A stretch of 64,000 bases of DNA from Curtobacterium sp. MCBD17_013. GTDB taxonomy: Bacteria; Actinomycetota; Actinomycetes; Actinomycetales; Microbacteriaceae. The stretch spans positions 1-64,000 of the forward strand of contig NZ_QKTU01000012.1 of the NCBI RefSeq assembly GCF_003234565.1. Reading direction: 5' to 3'. The notes under the pieces were generated by a model. The model worked only from the letters and a program-made list of their open reading frames with translations, was not told the DNA's origin and ran no database searches. The position numbers and the translations under genes are program-made. Of the stretch, positions 26,394 through 35,182 are shown piece by piece (the stretch's first letter is position 1; every line of letters begins with the position of its first letter).

Positions 26394-28205
26394 CTACCCC
26401 GCCGCCAGCCGCTCCGCCGCCGCCAGGAGCCGCGCCGTGACCGGGTGCGCCGGCCGCCCGAACACCCGATCGGCCGGCCCGGCCTCGACCACCCGCCCGG
26501 CGTCGAGCACCAGCACGTCGTCGCTCATCCGCCGCACCGCCGCCACGTCGTGCGAGACGAAGAGCATCGCCGTCCCGGTCTCGCGCTGCAGCCGCTCGAG
26601 CAGCGCGAGCACCGCGTCCTGCACGGTGGCGTCGAGCGCGGTGACGGGTTCGTCGAGGAGCAGCAGGTCCGGTCCGGTCGCCAGGGCCCGGGCGATCGCG
26701 AGCCGCTGCCGTTGCCCGCCGGACAGGGTGCGGGGACCGCGGGGCCGGAGCGCGGGGTCGAGGTCGACCCGGCGGAGGGCGGCGTCCACGGCGTCGGCGA
26801 CGGCACCGGCGGCACGTCGAGCGCGTCCCGCGGTGAGTGCGTCGACGAGCACCCGCTCGACGCTCCATCGCTCGTCGAACGTCGACCCGGGGTCCTGCAC
26901 GACGGCGGCGATCCGGTGACGACGTGCCCGCCGCGCGGCTTCCGGGAGGGGCGCCCAGGCCGCGCCGTCGAGTCGCACCCGTCCGGCGGCCGGGTCCGTC
27001 AGCCCGAGGAGCACCCGGGCGAGTGTCGTCTTGCCCGACCCGGATGCGCCGACGACCCCGCGCGTCCGGCCCCGAGCCAGCGCCAGATCGACGTGCTCGA
27101 GCACGCTCCGTCCGTCGTACCGAGCGCCGAGGTCCTCGCCGACGAGCACCGGCTCAGGGGCGGCTGACGAGGCCGGAGGCACGGCGTGCCCGGCAGGACC
27201 GGCGCCGACCGCGGGACCGGCGCCGACCGCGGGACCGGCGCCGACCGCGGGACCGGCGCCGACCGCGGGACCGGCAGGCACCGCGGGATCGGCCGTCGCT
27301 GCAGGCGGGGCCGCCATCGCGGAACCGGCGGTCCCACCGACCGGATCGGCAACCTCGGAACCCCAGCGCACCGCGACCCGCGCGTGCTCGGCCGCGGCGA
27401 CGAGCGCCCGCGTCACGGGATGGCGGGGCGTCCGCAGGACGGAGGCGGTGCGCCCGCTCTCCACGATCCTCCCGTCCGTCATGACGGCGACGCGGTCGGC
27501 CCAGCCCGCGACGAGGCCCATGTCGTGCGTGATGAGGAGGAGTCCGGCGCCGGTGTCCCGGACCTGCCGCAGGGTCTCCATGACCGTCACGGCGATCCCC
27601 GCGTCGAGTGCGGTGGTCGGCTCGTCGGCGATCACGAGTGTGGGACCACCGACGATCGCGGCCGCGATGAGCGCCCGCTGCCGCATCCCGCCGGACAGGG
27701 TGTCGGCGCGCCGTCCGTCGCGGGCGAGCGCGGGGTCGAGACCGACCCGGTCGAGCGTGGCGGCGACCCGGTCCAGCCGCTCGCGCGCAGTGAGTCCGGT
27801 GTGGAGGCGGAGGGCGTCGGCGACCTCGCGGCCGACGGGGCGGAGCGGGTCGAGCGCGCCGAGGGCCTCCTGGCCGACGTACCCGACGCGATGGCCGCGG
27901 ATCCGGCGCCACCGTCGCTCCGACGCGGTCCGCAGGTCCGCGCCGTCGAGCTCGAGCCGCCCCGCGGTGACGCGGGCGCCGGGTGTCGAGAGCCCGAGGA
28001 GTGCCCGCGCCGTCACCGACTTGCCCGACCCGGACGGGCCGACGAGCGCGACGCACTCGCCGGGCGCGATGCGGAGGTCCACGCCGCTGACGACGGTCCG
28101 GCCGTCGATCGCCACGGCGAGGTCGGTGACGTCGAGGACCGGGAGGCCCGCGTCCGGCGTGTCCACGGACGCACCGCCGGCGACGGGTGACCCGCCCGCG
28201 CTCAC
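26394..28205 (-). CDS. ABC transporter ATP-binding protein, fused DppD-DppF type
   Basis: A 603-aa cytoplasmic protein with two complete ABC ATPase domains, powering the peptide/nickel-type importer encoded upstream. Domain 1 has Walker A GPSGSGKS, signature LSGGMRQRALIAA and Walker B LVIADEPTTALD. Domain 2 has GASGSGKT, LSGGQRQRLAIARA and LLLLDEPVTALD. The linker contains four in-frame copies of an 18-bp repeat (PAVGAG-type). The GTG at 28205 overlaps the stop of the permease gene (GTGA). It is the last gene of the four-gene operon. Confidence 0.93.
   Translation of the reverse strand: MSAGGSPVAGGASVDTPDAGLPVLDVTDLAVAIDGRTVVSGVDLRIAPGECVALVGPSGSGKSVTARALLGLSTPGARVTAGRLELDGADLRTASERRWRRIRGHRVGYVGQEALGALDPLRPVGREVADALRLHTGLTARERLDRVAATLDRVGLDPALARDGRRADTLSGGMRQRALIAAAIVGGPTLVIADEPTTALDAGIAVTVMETLRQVRDTGAGLLLITHDMGLVAGWADRVAVMTDGRIVESGRTASVLRTPRHPVTRALVAAAEHARVAVRWGSEVADPVGGTAGSAMAAPPAATADPAVPAGPAVGAGPAVGAGPAVGAGPAVGAGPAGHAVPPASSAAPEPVLVGEDLGARYDGRSVLEHVDLALARGRTRGVVGASGSGKTTLARVLLGLTDPAAGRVRLDGAAWAPLPEAARRARRHRIAAVVQDPGSTFDERWSVERVLVDALTAGRARRAAGAVADAVDAALRRVDLDPALRPRGPRTLSGGQRQRLAIARALATGPDLLLLDEPVTALDATVQDAVLALLERLQRETGTAMLFVSHDVAAVRRMSDDVLVLDAGRVVEAGPADRVFGRPAHPVTARLLAAAERLAAG
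27196..27267. repeat. Four 18-bp tandem repeats in the ABC linker
   Basis: GGACCGGCGCCGACCGCG repeated four times without change. Since 18 is a multiple of 3 the frame is kept, giving a flexible Pro/Ala/Val/Gly linker between the two ATPase domains. Length can vary by slippage. Confidence 0.9.
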
Positions 28206-29101
28206 CGCGGTACCCAGAGTCCGCGGAGGCGACGCCCGAGGACGGTGACCGCGGCCGCGGTGACGACGATCGCGAGCCCCGGGAAGGCGCTCGTCCACGG
28301 GGCGGTGTCGAGGTAGGTCCGGCCGTCGGCGAGCATCGCGCCCCACTCCGGCGCCGGCGGCGGGGTCCCGAGGCCGAGGTAGCTCAGGGCCGACGCCCAC
28401 ACGACCGCCTGCCCGACGCCGAGGGTGCCGACGGCGACGATCGGCCACAGCGCGGTCGGCAGCACGTGGTGCACGACGATCCACGTCGGGCGACGACCGA
28501 GCAGCACGGCGGTCTCGGCCACGGAGGACGCCCGCGCGGTGCGGACGAGCCCCCGGACGATGCGCCCGTACCCGGGGGCGGTGGCGAACCCGACGGCGAT
28601 CGTCGCGGGGACCGCACCCGGCCCGGTCACGGTGATGACGACGAGCGCGACGAGCAGGATCGGCAAGGCGAACCCGACCTCGAGCACCCGTCCGACCACG
28701 GCGTCGGCGATCCGGCCGCCGAGCCCCGCGACGAGCCCGAGGAGGACCCCGGCGACGCCGCCGACGAGTGTCGCGACGACGCCGACGGTCAGCGAGGCGC
28801 GGGTTCCGGCGACCACGCGCGCGAGGACGTCGCGGCCCGACTCGTCGGTGCCGAACGGATGGAGCGGGGACGGCGCGAGCAACGCCTGCGCAGGGTGCAC
28901 CGCCAGCGGGTGGGCGCCGCCGAGTGCGGCCGGCCAGACGGCGGCGAGGACGGCGAGGAGCACCACGACGGCGGCGACGCTCCCGGACGGTCCGAGGGCG
29001 CGGACCGTGCGTCGCCATGCGGTGCCCGGCGCGCCGACGGTCGCGGGGACGGCATCGTCCACGTCGGCCGCCGGGAGGCCCGGGTCGACGATCCCGGTCA
29101 C
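28202..29101 (-). CDS. ABC transporter permease (DppC type)
   Basis: A 299-aa inner-membrane permease of the peptide/nickel family. The family N-terminal motif is HPFGTDESGRDVLARVVAGT, followed by TRASLTVGVVATLVGG. The EAA loop that contacts the ATPase reads SVAETAVLLGRRPTWIVVHH. About six membrane helices are visible. The GTG at 29101 overlaps the upstream permease stop (GTGA). Its partner is the DppB-type permease at 29098-30219. Substrate (peptide, nickel or other) not determined. Confidence 0.92.
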   Translation of the reverse strand: MTGIVDPGLPAADVDDAVPATVGAPGTAWRRTVRALGPSGSVAAVVVLLAVLAAVWPAALGGAHPLAVHPAQALLAPSPLHPFGTDESGRDVLARVVAGTRASLTVGVVATLVGGVAGVLLGLVAGLGGRIADAVVGRVLEVGFALPILLVALVVITVTGPGAVPATIAVGFATAPGYGRIVRGLVRTARASSVAETAVLLGRRPTWIVVHHVLPTALWPIVAVGTLGVGQAVVWASALSYLGLGTPPPAPEWGAMLADGRTYLDTAPWTSAFPGLAIVVTAAAVTVLGRRLRGLWVPR

Positions 29102-30219
29102 GGAGCGGCCCGCCCCGTGGTCGGCCGGGGAGCACCCGGGCGGGGCCGGCGAGTGCGTCGGACGGACGAGCCGGTCGGTGCCGTGCGGGTCACCCGCGGG
29201 TCGACGACGCGTTCGACGAGGTCCGCGACCGCGAGCACCACGACGTACGCGAGGGCGGACACGAGCGCGATCCCGGCGACCAGGGGCATGTCCCGCTCGG
29301 TCACGGCGCCGACGAGACTCCGTCCGATGCCGGGGAGTGCGAACACGGACTCGACGACGACCGCGCCGGACACGAGCGACCCGAAGGCCCAGGCGCTCAG
29401 GGCGATCCCCGGCAACGCCGCGTGCCGCAGCAGGTGCCGGGAGAACAGGCCGACGGGGGACTCGCCTCGCGCTCGCGCCGCGAGGGCGAACGCGGACCGC
29501 TCGGCGTCGAGCACACCGTCGCGGATCGTCTGCGCCAGGTAGCCGGCCACGGGGACCGCGACCGTGACGGCCGGGAGCACCCATCCGCCGACCGTGCCGT
29601 CGCTCACCGCGGGGGCCCATCCGAGCCCGGTCGCGAACACGACGATGAGCACGCTGCCGAGCCAGAAGTGCGGCGTCACGCTCGCCGCGACCGCGATCCC
29701 CGACGTCAGGGCGGCGGCGATCCGCCCACGACGGGTCGACCACCACGCGGCGACGACGGCCAACGCCCACGCGACGACGAGTCCGGCGAGCGCGAGCGTC
29801 AGGGTGACCGGGAGCTCCTGGGCGAGCAGGGCGGCGACCGGTGTGTGGAAGGTGTACGAGTCGCCGAGCCGCACGGTCGCCAGCCGTCCGAGGAACACCG
29901 CGTACTGCACGACGACGGGGCGGTCGAGCCCGTACTCGGCGCGGACGTGCGCGACCGCGGCGGCCGAGGCCTGCGATCCGGGCCCGCCGAGGATCGCCTG
30001 CGCGGGGTCGCCGGGGATCGCACGGATCGCGACGAACACGATCGTCGCCACGGCCCAGAGGACGACGACCGCCCCGACGACCCGGCGCGCCAGCCAGGCC
30101 GCGGCGGTGCCGAGCCGGACCCGGGGAACGGGGGTGGGCCTCCCGGCCGGAGCGGGCGGACCGGCCGGTCCGACCGGAGCGGCCGGACCGGTCGCGCCGT
30201 CCGTCAGTGGTCGATCCAC
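29098..30219 (-). CDS. ABC transporter permease (DppB type)
   Basis: A 373-aa permease. A Pro/Gly-rich N-terminal tail of ~35 residues precedes the first membrane helix (VVGAVVVLWAVATIVFVAIR), then the family motif RAIPGDPAQAILG. The EAA-loop region reads RSAFALAARARGESPVGLFS, and the C-terminal half has VVVESVFALPGIGRSLVGA. The C terminus carries an extra basic tail. The GTG at 30219 lies inside the 3' end of the binding-protein gene (16-nt overlap), so translation is coupled; a later start is possible because the N-terminal tail is low-complexity. Confidence 0.9.
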   Translation of the reverse strand: MDRPLTDGATGPAAPVGPAGPPAPAGRPTPVPRVRLGTAAAWLARRVVGAVVVLWAVATIVFVAIRAIPGDPAQAILGGPGSQASAAAVAHVRAEYGLDRPVVVQYAVFLGRLATVRLGDSYTFHTPVAALLAQELPVTLTLALAGLVVAWALAVVAAWWSTRRGRIAAALTSGIAVAASVTPHFWLGSVLIVVFATGLGWAPAVSDGTVGGWVLPAVTVAVPVAGYLAQTIRDGVLDAERSAFALAARARGESPVGLFSRHLLRHAALPGIALSAWAFGSLVSGAVVVESVFALPGIGRSLVGAVTERDMPLVAGIALVSALAYVVVLAVADLVERVVDPRVTRTAPTGSSVRRTRRPRPGAPRPTTGRAAP

Positions 30220-31904
30220 GCGGTCCCGAAGTCCGGGGTGCTCACCGACGTGGTCGTGATGCCGTGGACGCTCGACCGGTACAGGAACTGGTTCTGCTGG
30301 TCGTACAGCGGCAGCACGGTGCGGCTCGTGAGGATCCGGTGCTGCGCCTCGGCGTAGAGCGTGGACCGCGTGGTCGGGTCCGTCGTGCGGGCGGCCTGTT
30401 CGAGCTCGGCGTCGAGCTGGGGCTCGGACAGCTGCGCGAGGTTCGCGAAGTACCCGGACGGCGCGGGCGTGATGCTCGCGCTGTCGTACAGGATCCGGAG
30501 CACGTCCGGGCCGACCTTCGTGTACGGGGCACTCACGACGTCGTAGTGGTTGGCGGCGAGTGCGGCGTACCAGCTGGACAGGTCGAGCTGCTCGATGCGG
30601 ACGTCGAAGCCGACGGCCTTCTCCGACGCCTGGATCTGCTGGAAGAGGCTGCGCTCGGCCGGGATCGACTGGTTCGTCGACACCGGGAACGTGACGGTGA
30701 GCCGCTGGCCGTCCTTCGTGCGGACGCCGTCCGACCCGACCTTCCAGCCGTCCGCGTCGAGCAGGCGCTTCGCGGTCGCGGGCGAGGAGCTGAACAGCCG
30801 CTTGTCGCTCACGGCGAGCGGCTCGACGCTCGACAGGACGGAGTACGACCGCTTCGCCGTGCCGAGGAACAGGGACCGGATGCCCGGATCGATCTGCGCG
30901 CCGGCGATGAACGCCTTGCGCACCTGCTCGTCCCGGAACACCCCGTGGCCGGAGTTGAGCTCGAGCCGGTTCGAGGCGCCGGGCCGCGGGGCGTCGAGGT
31001 CACGGATGCTCCCCGTCGAGCTCGCCGCGTGCAGCTGGTCGGGCTGGGCGTTGTCGATGACGTCGACCTGGCCGGACTTCAGCGCCGCGTAGCGCGAGGT
31101 CGAGTCGGGCAGGAACCGCCAGGTGATCCCGGACAGCCGGGGCTTCGTGCTCGAGTTCCCGAGCGGCGTGAAGTGCGTGTTCCGGGTGAGGCTGACGTGG
31201 TCGCCGTGCACCCACTTCGTCACCACGAACGGACCCGTCCCCACCGGGCTGGCGCAGTTGGTCGCCTGCGAGCGGGCCAGCGCCGTCGGCGACTCGATCC
31301 CCACCCACGGCTGCGACAGCGACTCGAGCAGGGCGCTGTCCGGGCGGCTGAGGCGCAGCGTCACCGTGTGGGCGTCGGTCGCGGTCGCCGTCGCGATCGC
31401 GCCGAGGGCCAGGTACCCGGTGCTCGATGCCGTCGCCGGGTCCTGCACGTGCTCGATGTTCCGGACGACGGCGGCCGCGTCGAACGGCGTCCCGTCGCTG
31501 AACGTGACGCCCTCGCGCAGGTGGAAGGTCCAGGTGCGGCCGTCGCTGCTCGTGGTCCAGCTCGTCGCGAGGGCGGGCTGCGCCTTCCGGTCGCTGCCCA
31601 TGGTGACGAGCTCCTCGATGTACTGCGACGCGAGGAGCGCCTGCGGGTAGTTGCCACCGACGTGCGGATCGAGGCAGGTCGGTTCGGCGTCGCCGGACGC
31701 GTACACGAGCGTCCCGCCGTGCGTGGGCGTGCTGCTGGCGCTCGGGCTCCCGCCGGAACACGCGGCGACTGCCAGGAGGACCGCGGTCGCGCCCGCCACG
31801 GTCGTCGCGGTGCGCGCGACGCGCTTCGAGCGGGTGCGGATCAGCGGGGGAGCGACCGCGGTGCGAACGGCGGAGGCGAGTTTGTGTACCGAGTCCAAGA
31901 ACAT
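30204..31904 (-). CDS. ABC transporter substrate-binding lipoprotein (family 5)
   Basis: A 566-aa extracytoplasmic binding protein. A lipobox LLAVAACSGG follows a long N region with a Lys/Arg stretch, so it is lipid-anchored. SBP family 5 motifs are visible: GTLVYASGDAEPTCLDPHVG, WTFHLREGVTFSDGTPFDAA, and YPQALLASQYIEELV. The ATG at 31904 is 10 nt downstream of a minus-strand TAGACT (31919-31914), so the transcript is nearly leaderless. It is the first gene of the importer operon and divergent from a TetR regulator. Confidence 0.93.
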   Translation of the reverse strand: MFLDSVHKLASAVRTAVAPPLIRTRSKRVARTATTVAGATAVLLAVAACSGGSPSASSTPTHGGTLVYASGDAEPTCLDPHVGGNYPQALLASQYIEELVTMGSDRKAQPALATSWTTSSDGRTWTFHLREGVTFSDGTPFDAAAVVRNIEHVQDPATASSTGYLALGAIATATATDAHTVTLRLSRPDSALLESLSQPWVGIESPTALARSQATNCASPVGTGPFVVTKWVHGDHVSLTRNTHFTPLGNSSTKPRLSGITWRFLPDSTSRYAALKSGQVDVIDNAQPDQLHAASSTGSIRDLDAPRPGASNRLELNSGHGVFRDEQVRKAFIAGAQIDPGIRSLFLGTAKRSYSVLSSVEPLAVSDKRLFSSSPATAKRLLDADGWKVGSDGVRTKDGQRLTVTFPVSTNQSIPAERSLFQQIQASEKAVGFDVRIEQLDLSSWYAALAANHYDVVSAPYTKVGPDVLRILYDSASITPAPSGYFANLAQLSEPQLDAELEQAARTTDPTTRSTLYAEAQHRILTSRTVLPLYDQQNQFLYRSSVHGITTTSVSTPDFGTAWIDH

Positions 31905-31913
31905 GTCCGGGTG

Positions 31914-31919
31914 AGTCTA
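31914..31919 (-). promoter_or_regulatory. -10-like TAGACT for the importer operon
   Basis: TAGACT on the minus strand, 9 nt before the binding-protein ATG. The 30-nt gap to the divergent TetR gene means both promoters overlap. Confidence 0.45.
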
Positions 31920-31934
31920 GCGGTTGAATGGGGC

Positions 31935-32552
31935 ATGGCCGATCCGGAGGACCCACAGGCGGAGCGTGTGCGCCGAGCCGGCCGCCCGCGGCGCTCCTCG
32001 GCAGTGGTGCTCGCCGACGCCGCCGCCGAGCTCTTCCTCGAGCAGGGGTACGCCGGCACGACGGTCGACCACATCGCGCAGCGCGCCGGGGTGAGTCGCG
32101 CCACGTTCTTCAACTACTTCACCGCGAAGTCCGACGTCATGTGGCTGGAACTCGACGAGGCCGTGCGCGAGATCCCCGCGCTCCTCCGCGTGTCCGAGGA
32201 GCGCTCGCCGGTCCGGGCCGTCGAGGACGCCCTGCTCGCCGCGGCCCGGCGGCACGACCCCCAGCGGGTGCCGTGGTCGATCGCCCAGGCCGAGGTCATG
32301 CGGATCGGCCCCGAGCTGGTGCAGAGCGCCGCGGCCCGGATCATGGGGCAGCACAGTGCGGTCGCCGCGTTCGTCGCCGACCGCACGGGCGAGCGTCCGA
32401 GCGGGTTGTGGCCGCAGACGGTCAGCGGCGCGATGCTCGGCGCGGCGGCCGCGGCGTTCGGGGTGTGGGTCGCCGACGGGGTCGGGCGTGGACCCCTCGT
32501 CGAGTACGTGGCCGCGGCGCTGACCCCCGTCGCCGCGGGACTCGACGCGTAG
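31935..32552 (+). CDS. TetR-family regulator
   Basis: A 205-aa regulator with an N-terminal TetR domain, SSAVVLADAAAELFLEQGYA followed by HIAQRAGVSRATFFNYFTAK. The C-terminal domain has no recognised ligand motif. The start at 31935 gives the usual short polar lead (MADPEDPQAERVRRAGRPRR) before the domain. It lies divergent from the peptide-type importer with only 30 nt between, so it probably controls that operon. Confidence 0.88.
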   Translation: MADPEDPQAERVRRAGRPRRSSAVVLADAAAELFLEQGYAGTTVDHIAQRAGVSRATFFNYFTAKSDVMWLELDEAVREIPALLRVSEERSPVRAVEDALLAAARRHDPQRVPWSIAQAEVMRIGPELVQSAAARIMGQHSAVAAFVADRTGERPSGLWPQTVSGAMLGAAAAAFGVWVADGVGRGPLVEYVAAALTPVAAGLDA

Positions 32553-32619
32553 CACGCCCGCTGGACCCGTCCGGCGTCCCCTCGGGATCGTCCGGTGCTC
32601 CCTCGCCCCAGGTCGGCGC

Positions 32620-33714
32620 TCAGACGGCCACGGCGACCGGTCGTCGGTGCCGACGCGCGAGCCCCGCGCCCGCCCAGCGGTCCCCGGCGACCGCGAGCGC
32701 GAGGAGCGTCACGGCGGCCACCGCGAACGGTACCGGTCCGGTGTGCGGGAACCCCCACTGCACGAGCAACGGCCAGTGGAACACGTACAGCCCGTACGAG
32801 ATCGACGCCAGGAACGCGGACGGCGCCGCGACGCGGGCGAGGCCCCGGCCGAGCGCAGCGGCGAGGGCGGGCCGTGCCCGCAGCGTCGGAGCCACGACCG
32901 CGACGAGCGTCACCAGGGCCGTGGCCACACCGAAGTGCCGGACCATGAGCAGGGGGTAGGCCGCGAATCCGCCCCCGGTACCCGAGCGGAGCGTCGTGCC
33001 CACGGCGAGCGCCGTGAGTGCCGTGAGCCAGAGCAGCTCCGGGGCGAGCGCGCGCGGACCGACCCGGTCCTGGAGGAACGCACGCGCCATCGCCGCGCCG
33101 GCCCACCACACGAGCAGGTACGCGAGCACGAGCACGGCGTGCCCGGGGTGCACCGTGTAGGCCGCGAACGCCGCGAGCGACACCGCGCCGACGAGGTGGG
33201 GGGTCAGTCGCGGCCACCGGTGCAGTGCCGACGCGAGGAGCGGGAACACCAGGTAGAACGCGATCTCGTACGACAGCGACCACAGGGCGAGGTTGTGGAA
33301 CGGCGGGTCGACGATGACCCCCGGCTTCAGCGCCCCGTTGTCCTGCAGCGCCACGAGGGTGCCGAGGACCTGCCCGGGGTGGAACTCGGCCACGAGGTCG
33401 CGGTCCGCCGCCGCGACCCCGATCGACAGCACCAGTGCGAGCACGAGCGGCGGGTAGATCCGACGGAGACGCCGGAACAGGTACGCGCCGACCCCGCCGC
33501 GCCGGTCGAACTCGTTGGCGTACACGACGAATCCGCTGAGCAGGAAGAAGACCATGACGGCCTCCTGCCCGAACGCGAACACGTCGCGCAGGACCACGGG
33601 TCCGCCGTAGGCGTTGACCGACACGAGGTGGTGGGCGACGACCTCGAGCGCCGCGAGTCCGCGCACCGCGTCGAGGAACACCCGCAGGCCGCGGGGGAGT
33701 GCCGGTCGCGCCAT
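32620..33714 (-). CDS. OafA-type membrane acyltransferase (acyltransferase 3)
   Basis: A 364-aa multi-pass protein of the acyltransferase-3 family, which O-acylates cell-surface glycans or lipids. The start motif RGLRVFLDAVRGLAALEVVA with HHLVS contains the family's His, and VMVFFLLSGFVVYANEF and FRRLRRIYPPLVLAL are hallmark segments. Ten or so membrane helices are visible. The C-terminal SGNH domain found in some relatives is absent. GGGAGG precedes the ATG at 33714. It is downstream of the cation transporter on the same strand; the acceptor is unknown. Confidence 0.92.
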   Translation of the reverse strand: MARPALPRGLRVFLDAVRGLAALEVVAHHLVSVNAYGGPVVLRDVFAFGQEAVMVFFLLSGFVVYANEFDRRGGVGAYLFRRLRRIYPPLVLALVLSIGVAAADRDLVAEFHPGQVLGTLVALQDNGALKPGVIVDPPFHNLALWSLSYEIAFYLVFPLLASALHRWPRLTPHLVGAVSLAAFAAYTVHPGHAVLVLAYLLVWWAGAAMARAFLQDRVGPRALAPELLWLTALTALAVGTTLRSGTGGGFAAYPLLMVRHFGVATALVTLVAVVAPTLRARPALAAALGRGLARVAAPSAFLASISYGLYVFHWPLLVQWGFPHTGPVPFAVAAVTLLALAVAGDRWAGAGLARRHRRPVAVAV

Positions 33715-33800
33715 CGGGACCTCCCGTCCGTCGACGCTGATGGTCCTCGGGGGCCGGTGGGGCGGTTCCCAGCACCCCTGGGACGGTCGTGGAGGCCCGG

Positions 33801-34877
33801 TCAGGCGCGGAGGGTGCGCCCGTCGCCCGTGGCGACCTCCTCGAGGGTGCCGTCCTCGACGATCTCCGGCACGTCGCCGTCGTTGTCCGGCACCAGGCTC
33901 GCGTCGCCCGGCTGCGAGAGCGTGAGCACGGCCTCCTCGATGTAGGGGCTCGACTCGAGCTGTTCCTCGACCGCACGCAGCCGGAGCGCGACCTGCTCCT
34001 CGCGCTCGTTGCCCGCCATGTCGATCGCCGCGACGAGGTACACCCGGCTCGGCCCGACGAACTCGAGGTGCAGGTACGTCACACGCTCCACCTCGGGCTT
34101 GCGGAGGATCTCCGCGAGCACGGCGTCCTCGAGCTCGGGCGACGTCGACTCCCCGATGAGGAACCGCCGGTTCCGGTCGATGAGCACCACCGCGACCACG
34201 CCGAGCAGCACCCCGACGGCGATCGAGCCGAGCGCGTCCCACACGGCCGACCCGGTCAGCTGGTGCAGGAGCAGGCCGAGGAACGCGAGGACGAGACCGA
34301 CGAGTGCCGCCGAGTCCTCGGCGAACACCGCGCGGAGCGTCGGGTTCGAGGACTGGAGCACGTGCCGGAGGATCGGCACCCGGCGTCGGGTCGCCGCGCC
34401 GTGGGCCTGCCGGAACGCCTGCAGGAAGCTCGTGCCCTCGAGGCACGCGGAGACCGCGAGCACGATGTAGCCGATGAGGACGTCACGCGGCGGTTCGTCC
34501 GAGGTCAGCTCGCTGATCCCGTGGTAGATCGACACGATCGCGCCGGCCGTGAACAGCCCGAACGCCGCGAACATCGACCAGATGTAGGTCTCGCGGCCGT
34601 AGCCGAGCGGGTGGTCGGCGTCGCGCTGCTTGGCGCCCCGGCGCTCGGCGATGAGCAGGAAGATCTCGTTGCCGGTGTCCGCCCACGAGTGCGCCGCTTC
34701 GGCGACCATCGACGCCGAACCGGTCAACAACGACGCGAACGTCTTGGCGAGGGCCACGAGCAGGTTCGCGGCGAAGGCGATGACGACCGTGAGCAGGCTC
34801 TCGGGCTTCGGGGCGCCCGAGGCCGCCGCGTCCGGGTGGTTCGTGCTCTTGCGGTCCTCGGTCGCGTCGCTCACCAT
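33801..34877 (-). CDS. Cation diffusion facilitator (CDF) family transporter
   Basis: A 358-aa inner-membrane metal/H+ antiporter. The transmembrane domain has the metal-site motif HSWADTGNE (HxxxD) and, later, a second Asp in [13 protein letters not shown], with no His four residues before it. That D-type pattern is typical of the Mn/Fe-leaning and broad-specificity groups rather than of strict Zn transporters. The C-terminal cytoplasmic domain (from about [20 protein letters not shown]) is followed by an acidic tail. The ATG at 34877 is preceded by a GGGGG-type site. The metal is not determined. Confidence 0.9.
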   Translation of the reverse strand: MVSDATEDRKSTNHPDAAASGAPKPESLLTVVIAFAANLLVALAKTFASLLTGSASMVAEAAHSWADTGNEIFLLIAERRGAKQRDADHPLGYGRETYIWSMFAAFGLFTAGAIVSIYHGISELTSDEPPRDVLIGYIVLAVSACLEGTSFLQAFRQAHGAATRRRVPILRHVLQSSNPTLRAVFAEDSAALVGLVLAFLGLLLHQLTGSAVWDALGSIAVGVLLGVVAVVLIDRNRRFLIGESTSPELEDAVLAEILRKPEVERVTYLHLEFVGPSRVYLVAAIDMAGNEREEQVALRLRAVEEQLESSPYIEEAVLTLSQPGDASLVPDNDGDVPEIVEDGTLEEVATGDGRTLRA

Positions 34878-34912
34878 GCCCCCAGTCTGCTCCGCGGGCG
34901 GTACGATCGTCC

Positions 34913-35182
34913 CAGCGGCGTCGATCCGGCCATCACCGGGGAGCCTTCGGAAGAACACCATCCGTCCTCCGCGAGCGTCCCCGGGCGCGAGCGGGAGTCG
35001 GGCGGCCACTAGAACCGAACGGGTCGGGTCCGTCACAGCCTGAGCAACGAGCGGTGGTCCGCGCGACGGGAGCAGTGCCTCCCGGCCGTGGCCGCAAGCG
35101 AGGTGGTACCGCGCCGCCGGGTCGAGTCGACCGGGTGGCGTCCTCGTCGACAGCACGCACACGACCACTCGCCGAGGACCAG
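34913..35182 (+). promoter_or_regulatory. T-box riboswitch (Ile, translational, ultrashort stem I)
   Basis: The leader of ileS. The canonical T-box antiterminator/antisequestrator bulge is present (GCGAGGTGGTACCGCG near 35097-35112). A very short stem I, CCGG/CCGG around a loop CCATCA, exposes the specifier ATC (Ile), and the conserved GGAGCCTTCGGAAGAAC follows. GTCCTCG (35140-35146) is complementary to CGAGGAC (35173-35179), the ileS ribosome site. Uncharged tRNA-Ile would therefore free that site. This is the actinobacterial class II form that controls translation rather than termination. Confidence 0.9.

Noticed and set aside
30204-30219. Frameshift or fusion between the binding protein and the permease
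   Set aside because: The overlap is a normal translational coupling; both frames are intact with proper ends.
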